Below, one piece after another: positions 43,156 to 51,616 of a stretch of DNA of 64,000 nt. The translations under genes and the position numbers were made by a program. The DNA is from Alteromonadaceae bacterium (GTDB taxonomy: Bacteria; Pseudomonadota; Gammaproteobacteria; Enterobacterales; Alteromonadaceae), in the NCBI GenBank assembly GCA_014872785.1, contig WKFJ01000014.1, forward strand, positions 124,001 to 188,000. Reading direction: 5' to 3'. Each line of letters begins with the position of its first letter. Positions within the stretch are counted from its first letter, which is position 1. Under the pieces are notes generated by a model. That model saw only the letters and a list, made by a program, of their open reading frames with translations, was not told the origin of the DNA and did no database searches.

Positions 43156-44033
43156 ACCGTTCAGCGATAGCTGTTTCTTTGGTGATTTTTTTTATAATCT
43201 ATTTGTATGTTTTTGGTGATAACAAAAGCGGTATATTGGCTCAAACTAGAGGGTTGAATGACGTTTTTGAGTTGTGGCGCTTCGGGTATTTAAGGGCGTT
43301 TTTTCACTTTGACTATTTTTCCTTCAATGTCATATTAGCGCTACCATTGTTCTTCATAATTTTTATATTTTGGCAAGACCTAGAAATTTATGTGAAATTA
43401 CCTATATTGCTGTTAGTTATGAGTTTAATAGTTGTAGGAAAATTAGGTTATTTCAATTACAGATACGCATTCACGATTGTACCTATTCTAGTTGCTCTCC
43501 CTTGTTTCTTGTGGGGATTTTTTCAAACAAAGATAGCGGCTAGATTAGCCGGCAAAACTAAGTATCTAAAAGGCATACTTCTACTGATTTTGACAATTTT
43601 GGCGTCGGCGACATTATCAAAAAACTATAAAAGAATAGATGCTAGAGTAAATCAAATTGTTAACCAAAAATATTCCAAAGTGATAGATGAAACTTTAACC
43701 GAGTGGGATCTTATCGAACGAGAAATGCCAACAGCAAAGGTGATGAGTGTAAGGTTCAAACATCTTTATTATTATTCAATGGAAGAGTCTAGATATATTT
43801 TTGACTATGGTTCTTTTCTTAACAAAAGAAAACAAGAAGCTGATAAAGATCAATACAGTCTTAAAAGTTTTGTTAACAGTAATGGTATTACACATATTGT
43901 TGTTCCTAATTCATTGATACGAAGGGAAGGTACTTTCTCAGATTTGTATTATTTCATTAATAAATATGGTGAGCAAAAGTATAGAAACCGATATGCATCG
44001 ATTTACATAATTAATACTAAAGAGTTCCATTGA
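43140..44033 (+). CDS. Polytopic membrane protein, C-terminal part (apparently split)
   Basis: 297 residues if started at TTG 43140. It has about four hydrophobic helices (about 8-26, 58-78, 82-102, 105-128, 143-160) and then a soluble C-terminal domain of about 130 residues (MSVRFKHLYYYSMEESRYIF ... THIVVPNSLI). This soluble end after membrane helices is common in GT-C transferases. It overlaps the end of the previous gene in the -1 frame. Very AT-rich coding sequence, unlike the gcv operon. Confidence 0.7.
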   Translation: MDNKVNRSAIAVSLVIFFIIYLYVFGDNKSGILAQTRGLNDVFELWRFGYLRAFFHFDYFSFNVILALPLFFIIFIFWQDLEIYVKLPILLLVMSLIVVGKLGYFNYRYAFTIVPILVALPCFLWGFFQTKIAARLAGKTKYLKGILLLILTILASATLSKNYKRIDARVNQIVNQKYSKVIDETLTEWDLIEREMPTAKVMSVRFKHLYYYSMEESRYIFDYGSFLNKRKQEADKDQYSLKSFVNSNGITHIVVPNSLIRREGTFSDLYYFINKYGEQKYRNRYASIYIINTKEFH

Positions 44034-44069
44034 TTTTTTTCGTTTGTTTAGTTTTAAAGGAAACTAATA

Positions 44070-44849
44070 GTGAGCAAAAAAAGGTATTTGAAGGTGATTG
44101 ACTCGTTTAAATATAAAATTAGGCATCTATTGAAAAAGTCTAAGTTGATTGTCGGCTTTTACAATTTATACAAGATGATCTTTAAACATTCGATTTATGA
44201 AGATGGGATTATCACCACCAATTATTCCGATTTTAAGAGCAGCGAAAAATTTCTAAACGCTTATGATCAAGCATTAAAATTCCAGCCGGAAACTTCCATA
44301 AGATGGCGTGCTCACGTTGCCAATTGGTTTTCTCAACAAGCGCTGAGATTAGAGGGCGATTTTGTCGAATGCGGGGTTAACAATGGCTTTTTAGCGCACT
44401 GTATTGTTACTTATAATTCCTTTGAAAAGTTTCCGCAAAAGTCATTTTACTTAATTGATACCTATGAAGGACTTGTAGATAGCTTGGTATCGGAAAAGGA
44501 TACGGCAGCTTATTGGAATGAGTATACAAGCAATTATGAAACGGTTGTCGATGCATTTTCCCCTTATAAAAATGTAAACGTAGTTAAAGGAGTCGTCCCA
44601 TATTGTTTAGAGGCGTTACCCATCCAAAAAGTTGCCTATTTATCTATCGACATGAATTGTGAAAAACCTGAGATAGATGCAATGGCGTTTTTTTGGGATA
44701 AATTGGTTTCAGGCGGCATTATCGTGTTAGACGATTATGGGTTTATTGGGCATGAAGCCCAAAAAGAAGGCGCCGATAATTTTGCCGCCAGCCATGGTGT
44801 TGAAGTATTAACCCTGCCTACCGGGCAAGGTATTATTATGAAACCTTAA
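44070..44849 (+). CDS. TylF/MycF-type methyltransferase
   Basis: 259 residues, GTG start. The segment LEGDFVECGVNNGF (about 92-105) is the SAM-binding start of TylF (macrocin O-methyltransferase)-like enzymes, followed by YLIDTYEGL and the metal-binding IVLDDYGF (about 217-224). These methylate hydroxyls of sugars. The locus context suggests it modifies a glycan residue. Confidence 0.85.
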   Translation: MSKKRYLKVIDSFKYKIRHLLKKSKLIVGFYNLYKMIFKHSIYEDGIITTNYSDFKSSEKFLNAYDQALKFQPETSIRWRAHVANWFSQQALRLEGDFVECGVNNGFLAHCIVTYNSFEKFPQKSFYLIDTYEGLVDSLVSEKDTAAYWNEYTSNYETVVDAFSPYKNVNVVKGVVPYCLEALPIQKVAYLSIDMNCEKPEIDAMAFFWDKLVSGGIIVLDDYGFIGHEAQKEGADNFAASHGVEVLTLPTGQGIIMKP

Positions 44850-44868
44850 TCCGAGCAGGTTAAAGCTT

Positions 44869-45816
44869 GTGTTTCAAGGCGAACATATCAACTTAATCAA
44901 GAAAAAAACGAAACTATTGCGCCAAGTATGGGGCGGCATTTTTCTGGCAATCGTTGTCTACTTTATTTTCCAGAACCAAAAAGATTTCACCTCCTGGAAC
45001 ATCGAATTATCAGTAGATGTTATTTTACTTGTACTGATACTTGAGTTCATGCGAAGGGGTCTCGGGGCACTGAAATGGGCATATTTGTATCGCCGATACG
45101 AACATAGCAACAGTGTTAAACACAACTTATTGCCACTAATGCGAATTCATTTTATTTCCAGCCTTGCCTTGTACATTCCCGGCGGCGTCTGGTTTGTTGC
45201 ATCTAAACTACATTTAACAAAGAAGTTAGGGTACTCCTATTCGGAATCCGGGCACATGTTTGCTGTTGATATGTTGCTTACTTTGTGGATGGGATTGGCA
45301 ATAGGTGCATGGGCACTCTCAAGTATACTGGGTGAACGACTGTGGCTATGGGTGATTATTGTCGCATTATTGTTCACGCTCAGTATTATTTTAGGTGTAA
45401 TTCCTGCACGTAGGATTCTGCCGAATAAAGTCAAATCGATTTTAAATGGCTTTTCTTATGTATCTCCAAGAATAATTCTGACTTGCTTGTGTTTTGCTTT
45501 TATTAACTTTTTAACTGCTGGTGCTGCAATCTACATCTTAATGAATGAGCTTAATCTGTTACAAAGTGAGCAAAATTACTTTTACCTCACCTCGTTGTTT
45601 GCCCTTGCTTGGTCCATTGGCTTTTTGAGCGTGTTTTCCCCCAATGGTATAGGCGTAAGAGAAGGTATTTTAGTGATGGGGTTGGGAACTCAAACAGCCG
45701 TAATGGTTGTGATATTGTGCCTGCGGTTGCTGTCTATACTCCCCGATATTCTGTGGTTCTTGATTACTTACCCAATCAAACTGTCGGCAAAAGAAGATGT
45801 GATTAATAATGAATGA
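44869..45816 (+). CDS. Flippase-like membrane protein (lysylphosphatidylglycerol synthase TM region family)
   Basis: 315 residues with about eight membrane helices; frame starts at GTG. The pattern of SLALYIPGGVWFVASKL and the SVFSPNGIGVREGILVM motif (about 262-278) matches the UPF0104/LPG_synthase_TM family, which moves lipids or lipid-linked substrates across the membrane. It overlaps the next gene by 8 bases, as in translationally coupled genes. It may flip the lipid-linked product of this locus. Confidence 0.85.
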   Translation: MFQGEHINLIKKKTKLLRQVWGGIFLAIVVYFIFQNQKDFTSWNIELSVDVILLVLILEFMRRGLGALKWAYLYRRYEHSNSVKHNLLPLMRIHFISSLALYIPGGVWFVASKLHLTKKLGYSYSESGHMFAVDMLLTLWMGLAIGAWALSSILGERLWLWVIIVALLFTLSIILGVIPARRILPNKVKSILNGFSYVSPRIILTCLCFAFINFLTAGAAIYILMNELNLLQSEQNYFYLTSLFALAWSIGFLSVFSPNGIGVREGILVMGLGTQTAVMVVILCLRLLSILPDILWFLITYPIKLSAKEDVINNE

Positions 45817-46672
45817 TGTTAACTACAATGATGTAACTATTATTATCCCTGCCAAGAATGAGGCAATAAGTATTGAGGTAGTGTTATCTGATTTGCTGTC
45901 GCGATATCGTGGTGCGGAGGTTATTGTTGTCGATGACGGTTCAACAGACGGTACTGACACAATCGTTAAGAAATTTGACTCTGTAGTGCTAATTAGCCAC
46001 AAATATTCTAAAGGTAACGGGGCAGCGATAAAAACAGGTGCCCAATCGGCTAAAAATAACGTTGTAGTATTTATGGACGGTGATGGGCAGCATTCACCTT
46101 GTGACGTAGAAAAATTACTTGCGGAAATTCACGCCGGTTATGATATGGCTGTGGGGGCAAGGAATAGCGTGTCTCAGGCGAGTATCGGGCGGCTGTTGGC
46201 GAATAAACTATACAACAAACTGGCTAGTTGGATGGTCGGGTTTAAAGTGAAGGACCTAACTTCCGGGTTACGCGCGGTCAAAAAAGAGTTATTCCTAAAG
46301 TACTTGTTCATGCTGCCCAATAAATTTTCATATCCAACTACCATTACAATGGCATTTTTTAAAAATGGGCACTCCATTTCTTATGTGCCCATTACAGCTA
46401 ACAAGCGCGACGGAAAAAGTCATATCTCTCCGTTGAAAGACGGTATTCGATTTTTGATTATTATTTTTAAAGTGGGTACTTTGTATTCTCCCATCAAATT
46501 CTTTTTGCCGATATCACTGATTTTAGCGTCCGCGGGTTTTATAAACTATTACATATCCTATTCGGCGAGCGGTACCTTTACCAATATGTCGGCATTGCTA
46601 TTATTGGCGTCTTTGATCGTGTGTCTTTTTGGGTTTATTGGTGAGCAAATAACAACTTTGTTTTACAAGTAA
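45809..46672 (+). CDS. Family 2 glycosyltransferase (polyprenyl-phosphate type)
   Basis: 287 residues. GT2 domain at about 6-220 with IIIPAKNEAISIE, VVDDGSTDGT and the DxD-type metal motif DGDGQH (about 91-96). Two hydrophobic helices at the C-terminus (about 230-250 and 258-285) are typical of DPM1/ArnC-like transferases that place a sugar on undecaprenyl phosphate. The only clear GT in the locus apart from the candidates noted. Confidence 0.9.
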   Translation: MNDVNYNDVTIIIPAKNEAISIEVVLSDLLSRYRGAEVIVVDDGSTDGTDTIVKKFDSVVLISHKYSKGNGAAIKTGAQSAKNNVVVFMDGDGQHSPCDVEKLLAEIHAGYDMAVGARNSVSQASIGRLLANKLYNKLASWMVGFKVKDLTSGLRAVKKELFLKYLFMLPNKFSYPTTITMAFFKNGHSISYVPITANKRDGKSHISPLKDGIRFLIIIFKVGTLYSPIKFFLPISLILASAGFINYYISYSASGTFTNMSALLLLASLIVCLFGFIGEQITTLFYK

Positions 46673-46728
46673 ACTACCTCACTGCCATAGCGAGAATCCT
46701 ATTCACTGCTTAAAAAATAAAGCTAGAT

Positions 46729-47760
46729 ATGAAAATACTTATTGATATTAACCATCCTGCTCATGTGCACTTTTTTAAGATGCCCGCAAAATTGTTGCAG
46801 GACAAAGGGCATCAGATCGTTTTTTCAAGTCGCGATAAGGACGTAACCCTTGCGTTGTTAAATGAATTGGGGTTGGAGAGCAGGATTTTGTCAAAAATAG
46901 GTGACAAGGGCATGTTTTCACTGGCTAAGGAATTGGTGTTTAGAAATTATTCGCTATACAAGTTAACTAAAGAGATAAAGCCAGATGTGTTGGCTGCCGT
47001 TGGAGGGACTTTTGTCGCACATGTTGGGACGTTGAGTCGAATCCCCTCTGTGGTTTTTTACGATACTGAAAATGCGAAATTACAAAACCTGATCACTTAT
47101 CCATTTGCATCAAAAGTTGTGGTGCCCAGTTGCTACCAGGCATGGCTACCAAAGCATCACATTAAATATCCTGGTTATCATGAACTCTCCTATTTGCACC
47201 CAGATTACTTCTCTCCATCTCAGGAAATCGCCAGGCAAAATGGTATCGACGTAAAGCGTCGCAATATATTTATCAGATTAGTTTCCTGGCAGGCAAATCA
47301 CGACGTAGGTGAGACAGGCTGGTCTACAGAATTATTAAGTCGACTTATTAGTGAGTTTTCCAAGGTTGCCAACATAATTATTTCCTCTGAAATCGCTTTG
47401 CAACAGAATTTTGAACCTTACTTGTATAAGGGAGAGATTGCACAGATTCATCACGTAATGGCCTATTGCGATGTTGTCGTTGGAGAAAGTGCGACTATGG
47501 CCTCAGAGGCTGCTGTAATGGGGGTTCCTGCAATATACGCAGCAGAAACTGGACGTGGATATACAGATGAACAAGAAGCGAAATTTGACCTAGTTTCCAA
47601 TATTCGAGATTTCAAATGGCATAATTTAAAAGCTGCTATTTACAACGTGTTAGACAAAGAACGCTCTTATTATAAGGCTCGTAAGTCTGAGTTATTGGAG
47701 TCGAATGTGGATGTGGCTGCGTTCGCTGCAGAGACAATTTTAGAGCAGGCTTCCGTCTAA
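46729..47760 (+). CDS. DUF354 domain protein
   Basis: 343 residues. It begins with ILIDINHPAHVHFFK (about 3-17), characteristic of DUF354, and has a GT-B/UDP-GlcNAc 2-epimerase-like fold, with GESATMASEAAVMGVPAIY (about 255-273) resembling the nucleotide-sugar-binding loop. Probably a glycosyltransferase or sugar-nucleotide enzyme. Its stop overlaps the asnB start (TAATG), so the two are coupled. Confidence 0.85.
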   Translation: MKILIDINHPAHVHFFKMPAKLLQDKGHQIVFSSRDKDVTLALLNELGLESRILSKIGDKGMFSLAKELVFRNYSLYKLTKEIKPDVLAAVGGTFVAHVGTLSRIPSVVFYDTENAKLQNLITYPFASKVVVPSCYQAWLPKHHIKYPGYHELSYLHPDYFSPSQEIARQNGIDVKRRNIFIRLVSWQANHDVGETGWSTELLSRLISEFSKVANIIISSEIALQQNFEPYLYKGEIAQIHHVMAYCDVVVGESATMASEAAVMGVPAIYAAETGRGYTDEQEAKFDLVSNIRDFKWHNLKAAIYNVLDKERSYYKARKSELLESNVDVAAFAAETILEQASV

Positions 47761-49619
47761 TGTGTGGAATTGCAGGGTGGTTCTCAAATCAGTCTGAATC
47801 TAAACATGTTGCTGATTTACAGTTGCAAAACATGATTGATGCGATCGCTTATCGCGGACCAGATGGTCAAGGCAAAATGGTATTTTCCGAAGCCTATTTG
47901 GCGCATTGCCGCTTGTCCATCATTGATGTTGAAAATGGCTCACAACCAATGCTTTCTCCCTGCGGTAAAATCGCAATTACTTTTAATGGTGAGATCTATA
48001 ATTATCGTTCACTGAAAGCGCAGTTGCAGCGACAAGGAGAGGTGTTTTTAACTGAATCTGACACTGAAGTGATACTGCGGTTATACGAGCAACAAGGTAC
48101 TAAGGCATTTAGTCTTTTGCGCGGTATGTTTGCGTTGGTTATTTGGGATGACAGGAATAAAACTGCCCATCTGGCGAGGGATCCTAACGGGATCAAACCT
48201 TTGTTTTATCACAGTAGCCAAGGACAACTGCTGTTTGCCTCGGAGGCAAAAGCGATATTGGCAAAAACTAAGTCAGCGTCATTAAATGAAGGTTCGCTAC
48301 ATTTTTTGATGAACCTACGGTATTTACCAGATACTCGTAGTCTGTTTAAAGACATTGAACAAATAGCGCCAGGTCAAATTCTAACGTGGCGCCCAAATAC
48401 GAACCTAGAATACAGCTATTTCGATTATTCCCATGAAAGCCACTCAGGTTCAGAGGGGGTGCTAGCTGCTCTCTCGAATAGTGTAAAGCATCACTTGGTG
48501 GCTGATGTTGAGGTAGGTTGTTATCTTTCTGGCGGGATTGACTCAGCGTTAATAAGTTCATTGGCAAAACAGGGCTTGGCGCAAAATCAACGTTTGCAAA
48601 CCTTTACTTTGGATGTTGGTGATGACGTACTGGAAGCGCAAAACGCGGCAGAGACCGCAAAACTGTTGGATATAGATAACCGTCAGTTGAAATCAGAAAA
48701 CTACGCTCAGCAAAATCTGAAATCCTTAATTTGGCATTTGGAAGTGCCAAAAGTTAACTCATTGCAAGTATTTAATCTCGCCAGTCATGCTTCTAAACAC
48801 GTTAAAGTAACTTTATCAGGCTTGGGTGGGGATGAGTTGTTCTTGGGGTATAATGCCCATGACTGGATGGCTAAAGCGACGTCGATTCACAATACACTCC
48901 CCTTTGCTTCAAGTCTGGTCAAGCCGCTAGTGGGATTGCCAGGACTGTTTTCTAAGGTGCCTTATGGAGAACCTGAAAGATTGCTAAGGTTACTAGCGCA
49001 GTTGCCTTGTTTTTCTCAAGTCTATGGGTTGTTGCGAAATGTATGGGACTTGCCTGAATATCGGAATGTTATTTACGGTCCCAGAATGTTAGACCAATCG
49101 TTGCCTGACGTGCCCGATTGGTTAACTAAGAAATGGCAACATGCTAACGATCCAGTCATTTCCATGCGTAATTTTGAATGGCAACAAAAGCTTGTTAATG
49201 ATTTGTTGTGGCAGGAAGATCGTTGCAGTATGGCGCATGGATTAGAGGTGCGAGTGCCTTTCGTAGATAGTGAGATGCGCAATAGTGTTTGGCACATGAA
49301 TCGCAGTCAGTTGATGCCCAACAATATACCCAAAGGATTGATGAAACAGGCTATTTCTCCTTTATTGCCTACACAGATATTGAATCGCAAAAAAAGTGGT
49401 TTTCAGGTAAATTCCGCAACGTTTTTTAAAACGGAGCTTGCTGGTCTTGCACAAGAATACCTGCATCCGGATGTGGTCAAGAAATACGGTATCTTTAACC
49501 CTACATTTGTCGCAAATATTCGGCGTTTACCCCCAAGAGGGTCTTATAAATGGCATTTCTTTATGTTGTACCTGATGATCGGCACTCACATTTGGTTAGA
49601 GTTATTTGAAACCCCTTGA
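47760..49619 (+). CDS. asnB: Asparagine synthase (glutamine-hydrolysing) family protein
   Basis: 619 residues. The mature N-terminus MCGIAGWF places Cys2 as the glutaminase nucleophile; GEIYNY and the SGGIDSALIS ATP-pyrophosphatase loop (about 257-266) are intact. In surface polysaccharide loci such proteins amidate uronic-acid carboxyls, the likely role here. A second housekeeping function cannot be excluded. It is coupled to the DUF354 gene. Confidence 0.93.
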   Translation: MCGIAGWFSNQSESKHVADLQLQNMIDAIAYRGPDGQGKMVFSEAYLAHCRLSIIDVENGSQPMLSPCGKIAITFNGEIYNYRSLKAQLQRQGEVFLTESDTEVILRLYEQQGTKAFSLLRGMFALVIWDDRNKTAHLARDPNGIKPLFYHSSQGQLLFASEAKAILAKTKSASLNEGSLHFLMNLRYLPDTRSLFKDIEQIAPGQILTWRPNTNLEYSYFDYSHESHSGSEGVLAALSNSVKHHLVADVEVGCYLSGGIDSALISSLAKQGLAQNQRLQTFTLDVGDDVLEAQNAAETAKLLDIDNRQLKSENYAQQNLKSLIWHLEVPKVNSLQVFNLASHASKHVKVTLSGLGGDELFLGYNAHDWMAKATSIHNTLPFASSLVKPLVGLPGLFSKVPYGEPERLLRLLAQLPCFSQVYGLLRNVWDLPEYRNVIYGPRMLDQSLPDVPDWLTKKWQHANDPVISMRNFEWQQKLVNDLLWQEDRCSMAHGLEVRVPFVDSEMRNSVWHMNRSQLMPNNIPKGLMKQAISPLLPTQILNRKKSGFQVNSATFFKTELAGLAQEYLHPDVVKKYGIFNPTFVANIRRLPPRGSYKWHFFMLYLMIGTHIWLELFETP

Positions 49620-49635
49620 TATGAAGTGAAAGAGA

Positions 49636-50808
49636 ATGAATAAATCCGACGTAATCTCAGTCTTAGACAAGGTTTATAAGTACAGTCAAGATAAAGGGTT
49701 CAAAGGCCATAATAAACATGATGGTTTAAACAGCCCAATATTAAGAGCTGTATTGGGATGGTCTAAGTGGCCTCGCATCATCGCCGTGCAAGTTGTAACT
49801 CGGTCTCCGATTAATTTAAGGCAGTTATTAGCAGTCCCTCATACTTTTAATCCAAAGGGTATAGCGTTGTTTATTAGAGGTACTCTCAATCTATATGAAA
49901 CTACTGGTGAACAGTGCTACTTGGATGAGGCTATAAAGCTAACAGAAATATTGGATAAAACTGAAAACAATGACTTTTCAGGTTCTGCGTGGGGTTATCA
50001 ATACCCTTGGCAGGATCCTGGATTTTTTGCGCCCTCTGGCATGCCTAATGCGGTAGTTTCCTCTTTTGTTTGTCAGGCATATTTGCGTTTATTTGAAGTA
50101 ACTGGGGATAATAAGTACCTCGAAAAAGTGGCGAGCACGTTAGCATTCTTTTTCAACGATTTAGTTCGTCTAAAAGACACTCCAGAGGAATTGTGTTTGA
50201 GCTATATGCCAGTCGATATGAGCATGCGAGTGATGGATGTGAGTATTTTAATTGGTGCAGTGGTCACTCGTTACACTAGACTCAGTGGCAATCGAATCTA
50301 TCAGGATCAAGCAAACAGGCTTGTGACTTATGTGATAAATCAACAAACGTCAGAGGGAGCATGGTTCTACACTGATCCTCCTAGCGACTCTCATATTACC
50401 CATGACAATTATCACACTGGTTTTATTCTTGATGCCCTAAGTGAGTACATGTCTGACAAAGATGATTTCTCGCATCAAAAGGTTTATGACAAGGGGCTGC
50501 AGTTTTATGCGGAAAGATTATTTACCGCCAAAGGCGCTCCTAAATGGATGTATAACAAAGATTTTCCATATGATATTCACGGAGCTGCACAGGGTATCAT
50601 CACATTTGCACGCCATAAGGCTGAGTTTCCACAATTAGGGGGCAAAGTACTCAAATGGGCAATGACTAATATGTATGCTCCTGAAGGGCGCTTTTACTAC
50701 CAGAAAACCAGTTTATTTACCAAAAAATTCACATTACTTCGGTGGTGTAATGCGTGGATGTACTTTGCCCTATCAACTCATTTAAAACATATTGACGAAA
50801 ACAAATAA
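49636..50808 (+). CDS. Six-hairpin (alpha/alpha)-barrel-like protein
   Basis: 390 residues with repeated helical hairpins and aromatic/acidic motifs (WGYQYPWQDPGFFAPSGMPN about 114-133, HDNYHTGFILDAL about 258-270, DIHGAAQGIITFARH). The repeats ending in LRLFEVTG and LNLYETTG resemble the (alpha/alpha)6 toroid of glycosidases and lyases. No signal peptide, so it would act in the cytoplasm, possibly as an epimerase or sugar-processing enzyme. The function is not assigned. Confidence 0.75.
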   Translation: MNKSDVISVLDKVYKYSQDKGFKGHNKHDGLNSPILRAVLGWSKWPRIIAVQVVTRSPINLRQLLAVPHTFNPKGIALFIRGTLNLYETTGEQCYLDEAIKLTEILDKTENNDFSGSAWGYQYPWQDPGFFAPSGMPNAVVSSFVCQAYLRLFEVTGDNKYLEKVASTLAFFFNDLVRLKDTPEELCLSYMPVDMSMRVMDVSILIGAVVTRYTRLSGNRIYQDQANRLVTYVINQQTSEGAWFYTDPPSDSHITHDNYHTGFILDALSEYMSDKDDFSHQKVYDKGLQFYAERLFTAKGAPKWMYNKDFPYDIHGAAQGIITFARHKAEFPQLGGKVLKWAMTNMYAPEGRFYYQKTSLFTKKFTLLRWCNAWMYFALSTHLKHIDENK

Positions 50809-50836
50809 CAACAATTCAAACTCGAAGGTAAACAAG

Positions 50837-51616
50837 ATGATTGGGAAGGAACTTGGTTTAACCCCCGGAATTGGCAAGTTAGAAAAATTCTATATCTGGT
50901 TACTGGGTGTACCAATTTCAGGTTTGAGAATACGCCTGCGCAGGGTTTTACCGCAATTAACAGGGAATCCTCGACGAGTACTAGACGCTGGGTGTGGTCG
51001 TGGCGTACTCAGTTATGAAGCCGCTAAACGATTTAATACTGCAGAAGTCGTAGCTGTAGATATTGATGAAGAACAGTTGCAAAAGAATAAAGCGGTCGCC
51101 AATCAAGCTGGATTGGACAATCTTAAGTTTGTGGCAGAAGATATTGCAAATTTGCAGTTCAATAATGAATTTGACCTGGCAATTTCTGTCGACAACTTGG
51201 AGCATTTGCAAGACGACCATGCTGGCATTCGCAGTCTAAACAGAGCATTGGCGATGAACGGTAAATTAGTTTTACACGTGCCTGGTTATCAAAGAAGATG
51301 GTTTTGGTTTAAGTTCACTACGAATTTTGACGTACCGGGGCATTTTAGGCCTGGTTATTTCAAAGATGAAATAACTGAAAAGTTACAGCAACATGGCTTT
51401 GATATAGATTATTCCCAATATACCTTTGGTTGGCTTGAAACCGTGTCCAACAACATTTCTTATTTCATAACTAAAGCTGAAGCGAAGAATAAACTAATCT
51501 ATGCACTGGTGTTTCCAGTGCTCAATGTCCTTGCATATCTAGGTAGAAACGCTAAGCCAGACAATGGTGCAGGTGTTTTGGTGTTAGCGCGCAAAGTTAA
51601 GGAGCTAGACGCATGA
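50837..51616 (+). CDS. SAM-dependent methyltransferase
   Basis: About 259 residues; ATG at 50837 is preferred over the TTG at 50792 because GAAGG precedes it. SAM motif VLDAGCGRGVLSYE (about 39-52) and VAVDIDEEQL are canonical; DNLEHLQDDHAG and LHVPGYQRRW follow. Likely acts on a small or lipid-linked substrate within the glycan locus. The stop overlaps the next start (ATGA). Confidence 0.88.
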   Translation: MIGKELGLTPGIGKLEKFYIWLLGVPISGLRIRLRRVLPQLTGNPRRVLDAGCGRGVLSYEAAKRFNTAEVVAVDIDEEQLQKNKAVANQAGLDNLKFVAEDIANLQFNNEFDLAISVDNLEHLQDDHAGIRSLNRALAMNGKLVLHVPGYQRRWFWFKFTTNFDVPGHFRPGYFKDEITEKLQQHGFDIDYSQYTFGWLETVSNNISYFITKAEAKNKLIYALVFPVLNVLAYLGRNAKPDNGAGVLVLARKVKELDA

